DNA of 11,234 bases, taken from positions 1 through 11,234 of the forward strand of contig JAPUIN010000003.1 of assembly GCA_027297005.1 (NCBI GenBank), written 5' to 3'. The stretch comes from Acidobacteriota bacterium. GTDB lineage: Bacteria; Acidobacteriota; Polarisedimenticolia; Gp22-AA2. Numbering within the stretch: the stretch's first letter is position 1; each line of letters begins with the position of its first letter. Shown here piece by piece: positions 1 to 5,772 of this stretch. Under the pieces are notes generated by a model, which saw only the letters and a program-made list of their open reading frames with translations, made no database searches and was not told the origin of the DNA. A program made the position numbers and the translations under genes.

Positions 1-533
1 AGAAGGCGTCCAGGGGTGCCGACCACGATATGCACGCCCCGCCGCAGCCCCTCCACCTGGCGCGGCATCGGGTCCCCGCCGTAGATCGCCAGCACGCGGG
101 CGCCCAGGGAGGCCCCCAGGCGAGACAGCTCGTCGGTCACCTGAACGGTCAGCTCGCGTGTCGGGCAGAGAACGAGCGCGGTGACCTGGGCATCCTCAAC
201 GTTGATCTGCCCGAGGATCGGGACGCCGAACGCGGCCGTCTTCCCGGTACCTGTGCGTGACTGCACGATCAGATCGCGCCCCGCGCGCGCCAGCGGGATT
301 GCCTTCGCCTGCACCTCGGTCGCCTGGCCGTATCCCATGCTCGACAGGGCCTCCAGAATCTGCGCGGGGAGGTCAAGCGAAGCGAACGTGACCGGCTCGG
401 AGGGAAAGACCGACAGCTCCCTGCCGGCCACCGACGCCGGGGGCGGAGGTGGCTCACGCGGCGTGCCGCGCGGACGGACCGGGACGACACGCATCTGTCT
501 GAGCCGGCCGGGCTTCTTGGATGGTTTCGTCAT
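1..533 (-). CDS. DEAD-box ATP-dependent RNA helicase, N-terminal part (gene runs off the left edge)
   Basis: This is the first 177 residues of a DEAD-box RNA helicase, a cytoplasmic enzyme that uses ATP to remodel RNA duplexes, typically in ribosome assembly or mRNA turnover. Motifs appear in the family order: an aromatic F50 upstream of the Q motif, Q75 in TEVQAKAIP, motif I SRTGTGKT at 92-99, motif Ia PTRELT at 124-129, the GG pair at 152-153 and motif Ib TPGR at 173-176. Motif Ia has T where A is usual, and motif I begins with S rather than A; both are mild changes. The DEAD box itself and the second RecA lobe lie outside the window. The first 45 residues are a basic, proline-rich extension. 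The ATG at 531-533 has no clear Shine-Dalgarno sequence. An in-frame GTG five codons upstream is preceded by GGAAG and is an alternative start. The subfamily (RhlE, DbpA, CsdA) cannot be decided from this part. Confidence 0.93.
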   Translation of the reverse strand, partial: MTKPSKKPGRLRQMRVVPVRPRGTPREPPPPPASVAGRELSVFPSEPVTFASLDLPAQILEALSSMGYGQATEVQAKAIPLARAGRDLIVQSRTGTGKTAAFGVPILGQINVEDAQVTALVLCPTRELTVQVTDELSRLGASLGARVLAIYGGDPMPRQVEGLRRGVHIVVGTPGRL

Positions 534-571
534 GTCAGATTTCGGCACCGCTTCCGCATGAATGCGCGGGG

Positions 572-601
572 ATTCTATGCTGTGGCCCGCCCCACGGTCA
601 A
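572..601 (-). promoter_or_regulatory. Probable sigma70-type promoter of the helicase gene
   Basis: On the minus strand a -35 box TTGACC (596-601) is followed after 18 bases by a -10 box TAGAAT (572-577). Each box differs from consensus at one position. Transcription would begin near 565, giving a leader of about 30 bases before the helicase start at 533. The sequence CGCAT-GA-ATGCG (556-567) lies over the expected start site and could form a small hairpin or a protein-binding site. The promoter is inferred from sequence only. Confidence 0.5.
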
Positions 602-635
602 TTTCGAGGCGGTTGCAGTTGTCTCCCGTTTGAGG

Positions 636-656
636 CGCCCGACCTGTACCCTCCGG
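636..656. repeat. Imperfect direct repeat, copy 1
   Basis: The string CGCCC, the 11-base core GACCTGTACCC and then TCCGG recur at 803-826 with small insertions: one T before the core and GT after it. The copies are about 167 bases apart, both in non-coding DNA. The function is unknown; paired protein-binding sites or the remains of a duplication are possible. Confidence 0.5.
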
Positions 657-667
657 ACACGTGTCCG
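654..667. promoter_or_regulatory. 14-bp perfect palindrome, possible operator
   Basis: CGGACACGTGTCCG is an exact inverted repeat centred on CACGTG, directly after copy 1 of the direct repeat. It lies about 50 bases upstream of the helicase -35 box. The size and symmetry fit a binding site for a dimeric regulator. No regulator gene is present to link it to, and chance occurrence in GC-rich DNA is possible. Confidence 0.3.
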
Positions 668-802
668 CGTCGCTGCGCGACGCTCCCCTCGGCTCGCCTC
701 GCGCCGCCCGCCCTGCCGAAGAGCGCGTCGGGTCCCCGGTGCTCGGTCTCGCATGGTCCGGCGGGCACAGGCACGGCGCCTCACCCGCGGGGCAGCTCAC
801 CC

Positions 803-826
803 CGCCCTGACCTGTACCCGTTCCGG
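803..826. repeat. Imperfect direct repeat, copy 2
   Basis: Second copy of the repeat at 636-656, in the same orientation. The 11-base core is identical at 809-819. This copy overlaps the downstream end of the GC hairpin at 787-805, within the tail of the HtrA-like protease transcript. Confidence 0.5.
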
Positions 827-859
827 CCGGAGATGGAGAGACTGCAACGTGTGGATCGG

Positions 860-2260
860 CTAAAGGATGAGCGGGTAGATCTTGCGATGGACGTGCGCCC
901 GGTCGAGGGAGTTCCCTCCCCGATCCGACCAGTGGGCCAGCGCGACGAACTGCTCCTTGACGAAGCACCGCTGCATGAGGGCGGCCAGTTCGTCGAGCGA
1001 CCGTATAGAGACCCGCTTGGACCGACCGGCCAGTACATCCTGTCCCGGTAAAATCGCGTCGAGGATCGCGCCGCGAGCGAACAGGTCGGCCTCGAACTCG
1101 GGCATCGCGCCGCGCGCTTCCGGGGTCATCCCGGCGAACGATAGGACGGCACCGTCCTCTCCCCGCGGGCGTGCCGTCAGCCGAAGCCCGGTATGCAGCG
1201 TGAAGTCGTCGAGCGCGTCGGGTCGCGGATCGGGCGGGCGTCTTCCGGCCCTCAGGGTGAAGATCCGGGTCGTCCCGTCGCGCTCCACCTCCACCTCGAC
1301 AGGGCGATCCGGAACGAGATTGAGGACGGCCCCGAGCGCGGCGAAATTGTCGGGGGTCGCCCGGCCCCCGAGGGTGACGATCCGATCCCCGCGGCGCAGC
1401 CCGACACCGTCCGCAGGCCCGCCGGAGACGATGCTGCGGATCCGGGGTCCCGATCCCTTCCGAAAAAACCGCCCCTCGCTGACGGCGATCAGGGGATCGT
1501 CGAGAACGAGGCCTATCCAGGGCCAGGTCGCGCGTGGCCCCGCCCGCATTCTGCGCAGGGAACGGAGCACATGGTCGATCGGGATGAACAACCCGGCCGT
1601 CAAAGATCCGCTCCGTTCGGCCGAGGTGTAGAGGATTTGCAGGCTCGGGATGCCGACCAGGCGCCCGCGCACGTCGACAACGGCGCCCCCCGAGTCACCG
1701 GGGCCGACGTATGCTTCGATCTCCGACCAGAACTCCAGCGGACGAGCCCCCACCCGCACGTGGTGGTGCGATCCGATCTTCGCCCAGCCGACCTTGATGC
1801 CTCGGTCTCCCCGGTTCCCGATCACGAACGCAGGACTTCCCGGCGAGGGGATTGTCTCGGCCGGGATCAGGGGCCGCAGCCTCTCCCCTTCCACCCGCAA
1901 CAGGGCCAGATCGGAGGCCGGGTCGAGGGAAACGACGCGCGCCGCCACCTCCCGCCCCGAAAAGAGACGTACGGTGATCTGGGCGCTCCCGGTGACGACA
2001 TGTGCGTTCGTGATGATGAGGCCGTCTCCGGAGACGACCACCCCCGATCCGGCGCCGAACCCCTCGACCCGTTCGCGTCGAAACCGGCCGCCACGGAAGA
2101 CAGGGATTCGAGTGACCTCACTGACCTCGACCCCCACGACACTCTGCATGGCGTCCAGCACGCCACGTGGAACAACCTCTTCGCCCGGCGGAGCGGAAAC
2201 GGACGGTTCCTGAGCAGAGAGGGCCAGCAGGAGTGCGACGGGGAAGATCCAGCGTCTCAT
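860..2260 (-). CDS. Exported HtrA/DegP-like trypsin-fold serine protease with PDZ domain
   Basis: This 466-residue protein should be exported and act in the periplasm or envelope, where HtrA-family proteases degrade or refold damaged proteins. The signal peptide MRRWIFPVALLLALSA has two arginines and a hydrophobic core. The S1C-like domain (about 36-235) has an intact triad: H87 in TNAHVV, D117 in DLALL and S190 in GPGDSGGA. HtrA proteins more often have GNSGG, so GDSGG is closer to classical trypsin. A PDZ domain follows at about 247-338, with GLRRGDRIVTLGG. Residues 350-466 are conserved-looking but unassigned; a worn second PDZ is possible. No transmembrane anchor follows the signal peptide. 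I chose the ATG at 2258-2260 because it gives a normal signal peptide. An in-frame GTG at 2303-2305 would add 15 residues. Neither start has a Shine-Dalgarno sequence. The gene is divergent from the fusion gene at 2339. Confidence 0.9.
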   Translation of the reverse strand: MRRWIFPVALLLALSAQEPSVSAPPGEEVVPRGVLDAMQSVVGVEVSEVTRIPVFRGGRFRRERVEGFGAGSGVVVSGDGLIITNAHVVTGSAQITVRLFSGREVAARVVSLDPASDLALLRVEGERLRPLIPAETIPSPGSPAFVIGNRGDRGIKVGWAKIGSHHHVRVGARPLEFWSEIEAYVGPGDSGGAVVDVRGRLVGIPSLQILYTSAERSGSLTAGLFIPIDHVLRSLRRMRAGPRATWPWIGLVLDDPLIAVSEGRFFRKGSGPRIRSIVSGGPADGVGLRRGDRIVTLGGRATPDNFAALGAVLNLVPDRPVEVEVERDGTTRIFTLRAGRRPPDPRPDALDDFTLHTGLRLTARPRGEDGAVLSFAGMTPEARGAMPEFEADLFARGAILDAILPGQDVLAGRSKRVSIRSLDELAALMQRCFVKEQFVALAHWSDRGGNSLDRAHVHRKIYPLIL

Positions 2261-2338
2261 AGGAAGGAGGAATATAATGCTCGCGCGATTGCAAAGCCCG
2301 TCCACACGAACGGAACAGGGCGTGGGAGAATAATTTCC
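2261..2338. promoter_or_regulatory. Divergent control region with perfect TATAAT
   Basis: These 78 bases must hold the start signals of both divergent genes. A perfect TATAAT (2273-2278) lies on the plus strand; transcription from it would start near 2285 and leave a leader of about 50 bases for the fusion gene. No good -35 box sits 15-19 bases upstream. On the minus strand the same AT-rich patch reads TATATT (2271-2276), ten bases before the protease ATG, which would give an almost leaderless mRNA. The plus strand also has AGGAAGGAGG (2261-2270), a strong ribosome-binding-type sequence in front of a short frame at 2277. The fusion-gene ATG itself has only GGGAG about ten bases upstream. Confidence 0.4.
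2277..2333 (+). CDS. Possible 18-codon upstream leader frame before the fusion gene
   Basis: ATG at 2277-2279 opens an 18-codon frame ending at TAA 2331-2333, five bases before the start of the 2339 gene. It is preceded by AGGAGG (2265-2270) with ideal 6-base spacing, a better ribosome site than that of the downstream gene. The peptide MLARLQSPSTRTEQGVGE has no recognisable family and no run of one regulatory amino acid. The same bases contain TATAAT over the ATG. If that is the -10 box of the only promoter, the frame would not be transcribed whole and would be an accident. Translational coupling to the downstream gene is the alternative. Confidence 0.25.
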   Translation: MLARLQSPSTRTEQGVGE

Positions 2339-4429
2339 ATGCGGACAGGCTCCTCGATTCTCGCGGGGCTGTCGTTCCTCGCCGTCACCGCCCTCTTCCC
2401 GCCGGTCGGTCCGGCAGGCGATGAGAGCGGCGCCCGGGATTCAACCACCGCGCGGCTCCGTGAATTCCTGACCTGGATCCACCCGGCCGATCAGTCCTGT
2501 GGCCCGCTGTCGGATCTCCGCACGGTCGAGCGTTGGAATGGTGGTCTGCGTCTGGGCTATCGGGTCGGTTGTCCGGATACTCGCCAACTCGAAGCGGTCC
2601 TCCAGATACGTCAGGCCAGGGATGTCTGGCAGGTGGCCGGTGGGTTCGAGGCACCCCCGGACGCCATCGCCCGCGAACTGGAGGCGATCGACCGGCAATC
2701 GACAGAGGTCGGGGGGGGGCCGGACGGTGGGGGGATTCACCCCCCACCCGGTAATGCGCCAGTTGTCGGCGCGGCCACGGCCTTACGCCTGGTCGTCCCG
2801 GCTGGTGTGATCGAGGCGACCCTCCCCCTTCAGCCTGAGGAAGCGAGCCGATCGCGTCTCATCGGCCCGGTGCGCGTCGAGATCCTTGTCGACGTCTCGC
2901 CCGAGGGCGCTCCGCTGCGCGCCAGGCCGTTGCGTGGTCCGGAGCCCGACCTGGGCCTGCGCCGCGCCGCCATCGATTCCGTCATGACGTGGCGTTTCCG
3001 TCCCGCGAGACTCGGCGACATGCCGATCCGCTCGTTCGTCGCCGTGCCGCTCAACTTCCAGGGGCTCCCGCGGGAATCGGCCGATTGGGTGCACCGGGCG
3101 CTCTACCGGCTGGAGGGGATCGCGAGCGCCGATCGCATTGGACTCGAAGAAGCGCTGAGACGGGTGGAGGGTGGCGCGGATTTCGCCGACGCGGGCGCCG
3201 CGACGGTCGAGGGGGCGTCGGCCGCTTCCTTCCTGCCCGGAGACTGGGGAATTGTGCACGCCTCCGATCTCCCGTCCGCGCTTCGCCGACGACTGCACGC
3301 CGCACCGGTCGGGAGTCTCGTCGGTCCGGTGGAGGCCGGGGATCTCTCATACCTCGTGCGCAAGAAGGGGGAGGTGTACTACGCCATCAGCAGCGTGCGG
3401 GGAGACGAGGTGTCCTACCGGGTCGTGCACGAGGTCAATCCGCCGTCGCGCGTCGCGCTCCTCCGGGCGATCGAGGACGACATCGCGCGCTACCTGGGCG
3501 AAAGCCGTCGCGCTGCGTTCATCAACGAGGCGGCGCGCCTGATGGGGATCCGGCAGAAGCGGGTCGACCTCGGCCGGTTGAGGGTGCATACGGATGTCCT
3601 CGACCCGGACGAGATCCGACGTCTCGAGCAGGTCGTCGATGCGGCGATCGGGGTCCACGAGGGATTCTGGAACTCGCTCACGCCACTCCGCCCGTTCAGC
3701 GAGACGATCCTCGTGTACGCCTTCGCGCGCGCGGGCGATCATGATCGGGTGCGGAGGCTCTGGAAGGCGGGCGCGGATATCGGCGGCGTCGCGGCGACCG
3801 ACGAGGGGCATCCGTCCACGCCGGGGGATCGTCCGATCTGGAGTCGGGCCGGCGAGTACATCCCTTCCTCCCGCATTCTTTCGATCCCCTGTGAGGAGAT
3901 GGGCGGGCACCTGCCGGTCCCGATCGTCATCCACGAGGCGATCCACATGCTCAACTTCGAACGGGTCTACGCACCGGGCGCGCGGCCGACGCCCTGGTTC
4001 GAGGAGGGGCTGGCAACCTACTACAGCTTCTCGCACATCGACAGCCGCCTGAGGATCCAGCCGGGTGCCATCCGGAAGACCGGGACGATCGAGGCGGGCC
4101 CGATCCTGGTGCAATTCGACCCGCGCGCTCAGTTGAGGCAGCACCTGCAGCGCGTCGGTAAAGAGGGGGCGGTCCCGCTGGGTGACCTTCTGGACGCCGG
4201 GTCGCGAGACCCTCTCTGGACGGGCGGTCGCTCAGCGCGCCTGTACGGCGCGTCCTGGACGCTCGTCCACTTCCTCAACCACGCCGGGGATGGACGATAC
4301 CGGCCGCTGTTCCTCGAATACGCGAGGCGGGAGGCGGCTGGAGCAGGCGGCAAATCGGCGTTCGAGGAGATCTTCGGAGACCTCGCCGTTCTCGAAACCG
4401 CGTGGCACCGCTACGAGCGCCGGCTCTAG
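2339..4429 (+). CDS. Exported fusion: TonB-C-like + parvulin-like + HExxH (DUF1570/peptidase-MA-like) domain
   Basis: This 696-residue protein begins with a signal-peptide-like segment (about 1-26), so it should act outside the cytoplasm. Residues about 178-243 resemble the TonB C-terminal fold: VRVEILVDVSPEG, then RRAAIDSVMTWRFRPA and a last strand FVAVPLNF. Residues about 262-352 resemble a parvulin (PpiC-type) prolyl isomerase: ALRRVEGGADFADAG, then GDWGIVHASDLPSAL and GSLVGPVEAGDLSYLV. A helix at about 374-402 matches the segment that follows PPIase domains in SurA-like chaperones. The C-terminal third holds HEAIH (532-536) and WFEEG (553-557). That spacing fits the HExxH plus glutamate zinc site of gluzincin peptidases such as the DUF1570/peptidase-MA-like group. 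The three domain calls are from pattern recognition, and the parvulin call is the least certain. No substrate can be named. The 19 bases from 2702 show normal coding, followed by a G9 run and a hairpin inside the frame. Earlier in-frame starts back to 1193 are rejected because they lie antisense to the protease gene. Confidence 0.85.
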   Translation: MRTGSSILAGLSFLAVTALFPPVGPAGDESGARDSTTARLREFLTWIHPADQSCGPLSDLRTVERWNGGLRLGYRVGCPDTRQLEAVLQIRQARDVWQVAGGFEAPPDAIARELEAIDRQSTEVGGGPDGGGIHPPPGNAPVVGAATALRLVVPAGVIEATLPLQPEEASRSRLIGPVRVEILVDVSPEGAPLRARPLRGPEPDLGLRRAAIDSVMTWRFRPARLGDMPIRSFVAVPLNFQGLPRESADWVHRALYRLEGIASADRIGLEEALRRVEGGADFADAGAATVEGASAASFLPGDWGIVHASDLPSALRRRLHAAPVGSLVGPVEAGDLSYLVRKKGEVYYAISSVRGDEVSYRVVHEVNPPSRVALLRAIEDDIARYLGESRRAAFINEAARLMGIRQKRVDLGRLRVHTDVLDPDEIRRLEQVVDAAIGVHEGFWNSLTPLRPFSETILVYAFARAGDHDRVRRLWKAGADIGGVAATDEGHPSTPGDRPIWSRAGEYIPSSRILSIPCEEMGGHLPVPIVIHEAIHMLNFERVYAPGARPTPWFEEGLATYYSFSHIDSRLRIQPGAIRKTGTIEAGPILVQFDPRAQLRQHLQRVGKEGAVPLGDLLDAGSRDPLWTGGRSARLYGASWTLVHFLNHAGDGRYRPLFLEYARREAAGAGGKSAFEEIFGDLAVLETAWHRYERRL
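2711..2748 (+). repeat. G9 tract followed by a perfect 9-bp GC hairpin inside the fusion gene
   Basis: Nine consecutive G (2711-2719) are followed by GGTGGGGGG (2726-2734), a five-base loop ATTCA and CCCCCCACC (2740-2748), an exact 9-bp stem. The reading frame passes through as VGGGPDGGGIHPPPG. This glycine/proline stretch separates the N-terminal segment from the TonB-C-like domain. Gain or loss of one G would end the protein early, so the tract could be a slippage site. It is also a place where sequencing error is likely. The G-runs could form a quadruplex on the coding strand. Confidence 0.75.
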
Positions 4430-4518
4430 GAGCCTGTCCGAATATCGTGTGGGGTCGCCGTTCGGGACGCTGCGCCGGCGGACATGAGCGACCCGGGTCG
4501 TTTGCCCGGCCGCACGGT

Positions 4519-5619
4519 TCAGTTCGCGGTCCGGTCCAATTCCTGATCGATGATGGCCGAGAACGCGTCGACGCTCTTGGCTCCGACCATCATGATACCG
4601 TTGATGAAGAAGGTCGGCGTGCCGGTGACACCGTAGCTCTTGCCGTCCGCGAAGTCATTCGCTACCTCCTGCGCGTACTTCCCGGACGTCAGGCACTCCT
4701 TGAAGCTGTCCGCATCGAGCCCGATGGTGCTGGCGGTCTCGACGAGCTGGGCCGACGCGAGCTTCGACTGGTCGGCGAACATCGCCCCGTGCATCTCCCA
4801 GAACTTCCCCTGCTCGTCGGCGCACTCCGACGCCTCGGCGGCCTTCTGGGCGTTCTTGTGGAAGCTCAGGGGATAGTCGCGGTAGACCAGGCGGATCTGC
4901 TCTCCATACTTTTCCATCACGGTGTTGATCGTCGCTTCGGCCCGACTGCAGTACGGGCACTGATAGTCGGAGAACTCCACGATCGTCACCGGCGCAGTCT
5001 CAGGACCTCTCGCGGCATCGTCATCCTGGGCGACCTGGACGCGGGGCGGCTCGAGGAGCACGCGAACGTGGTGCTTCTGCCGCAGCGAGCGGACGTACGA
5101 CCGCTGCAGATTGCCGAGACTCTGTGAGCGCAGGATCGAGATGATCTGGGGCTTCACCTGCTCCAGCTCTTTGGTCCCGTAACGCTTCTTGTTCTTGTTG
5201 TAGTAGGCCTCGATCTCGGCGTCGGGCGGATCCTCGACCTGCGAGGTGACCTCGTCCAACAGGAGCTCCTCGCGGCTGATCCCGCGCTCCGACGCTTCCA
5301 TGTCGAGGAGCCGATCGGTCAGCAGGCGTTCCAGGATCTGGCTTCGTACTTTAAACTCCTCCTGCCGCACCTTCGTCATGCGGCCCGCCGCCAGTTGATC
5401 GATCTCGCCTACGGTGATCGGGGTCTCGCCGATGAAGGCGGCCGCGGCCTCGGCCGGAAGCGCCATGGTGGTGGAGCTTGCCTGGTCCGACGCCTCCTGC
5501 GCGGCATCCTTCTTCTTGTCCTTTTTCTTCCCGGCGAAGGAATCCTCCAGGCTGGAACTCATCAGCACCGCGACGGCGAGGGCCGCAACGGTCAGAATCG
5601 GCGGAATACGACGTGACAT
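4519..5619 (-). CDS. Exported DsbA-type thioredoxin-fold protein with SurA-like N-terminal helices
   Basis: This 366-residue protein carries a signal peptide (about 1-29, SFA before the cut) and a short Lys/Asp-rich stretch KKKDKKKD at 31-38. Residues about 62-186 are helical and resemble the N-terminal region of SurA/PpiC chaperones: VGEIDQLAAGR, then QILERLLTDRLLDMEASERGI, then DAEIEAYYNKNKKRY. No isomerase domain follows. Residues about 207-366 form a DsbA-like thioredoxin domain (Thioredoxin_4 type) with CPYC at 221-224 and the cis-proline loop TGTP near 335. Two more cysteines (SECADE, KECLTS) may pair or be structural. The likely role is thiol-disulfide exchange in exported proteins, with the N-terminal part perhaps holding unfolded clients. 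The ATG at 5617-5619 is chosen because GAGGAG precedes it by five bases and a signal peptide starts there. An in-frame ATG 45 codons upstream has neither. No DsbB-like partner is in the window. Confidence 0.9.
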   Translation of the reverse strand: MSRRIPPILTVAALAVAVLMSSSLEDSFAGKKKDKKKDAAQEASDQASSTTMALPAEAAAAFIGETPITVGEIDQLAAGRMTKVRQEEFKVRSQILERLLTDRLLDMEASERGISREELLLDEVTSQVEDPPDAEIEAYYNKNKKRYGTKELEQVKPQIISILRSQSLGNLQRSYVRSLRQKHHVRVLLEPPRVQVAQDDDAARGPETAPVTIVEFSDYQCPYCSRAEATINTVMEKYGEQIRLVYRDYPLSFHKNAQKAAEASECADEQGKFWEMHGAMFADQSKLASAQLVETASTIGLDADSFKECLTSGKYAQEVANDFADGKSYGVTGTPTFFINGIMMVGAKSVDAFSAIIDQELDRTAN

Positions 5620-5659
5620 GATTTCTCCTCGAAACATCGACAGTAGCGGAGTCCGGGAG

Positions 5660-5688
5660 ATCTTACCGCCGGATCCCTCTCCGGTAAA
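5660..5688 (-). promoter_or_regulatory. Possible promoter of the DsbA-type gene
   Basis: On the minus strand TTTACC (5683-5688) and TAAGAT (5660-5665) are separated by exactly 17 bases. Each matches consensus at four of six positions. Transcription would begin near 5653, giving a leader of about 34 bases that contains the GAGGAG ribosome site. The placement fits independent expression from the upstream metzincin gene. Confidence 0.35.
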
Positions 5689-5727
5689 GGAGAAAACATG
5701 GGGCCCCGGACCGGTTCCCGGATCCGG
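5689..5727 (-). terminator. Possible terminator hairpin after the metzincin gene
   Basis: About 45 bases past the metzincin stop, the minus strand forms CCGGATCCGG, loop GAA, CCGGTCCGG: a 9-bp GC stem with one bulged T (5706-5727). It is followed by GGCCCCATG and then TTTTC (5689-5705). The T-run starts nine bases after the stem, which is far for an efficient intrinsic terminator, so it may act only as an attenuator or mRNA end-stabiliser. Confidence 0.3.
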
Positions 5728-5772
5728 CTCCCGGATGTCGGAACTCGGTCTCATGCGTCACCGGAGAGGCTC

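Larger units (their letters stand above)
534..859. other. Non-coding region between helicase and HtrA-like protease, with repeat, palindrome and hairpin
   Basis: No convincing gene is seen in these 326 bases; the open frames on both strands give arginine-rich, low-complexity products typical of GC-rich shadow frames. Apart from the helicase promoter, three structures stand out. An imperfect direct repeat has a common core GACCTGTACCC at 641-651 and 809-819, flanked in both copies by CGCCC and TCCGG. A 14-bp perfect palindrome CGGACACGTGTCCG lies at 654-667. A 6-bp GC hairpin at 787-805 (GCGGGG, 7-base loop, CCCCGC) sits about 55 bases past the protease stop. It lacks a following T-run on the minus strand, so it is not a standard intrinsic terminator. 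No tRNA-like cloverleaf was found. Confidence 0.6.

Noticed and set aside
534..859. tRNA or small gene in the first intergenic region
   Set aside because: No cloverleaf, T-loop sequence or CCA end was found, and frames on both strands are Arg-rich with no ribosome site.
1193..2338. Open plus-strand extension of the fusion gene by 382 codons
   Set aside because: It is antisense to the HtrA-like protease, whose catalytic motifs are intact, and the translation is arginine/proline-rich without domains. The signal peptide at 2339 gives a natural start.
4493..4509. Hairpin CCGGG-TCGTTTG-CCCGG between convergent genes as a terminator
   Set aside because: It has only five base pairs and no T-run on either side. 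CGCCG/CGGCG and TGTCCG/CGGACA pairs nearby overlap and are equally weak.
4402..5127. Plus-strand frame antisense to the DsbA-type gene
   Set aside because: No domain is recognisable, and it overlaps two well-supported genes.
5620..5754. 45-codon extension of the DsbA-type protein
   Set aside because: It would place the signal peptide internally, lacks a ribosome site and runs through the probable promoter.
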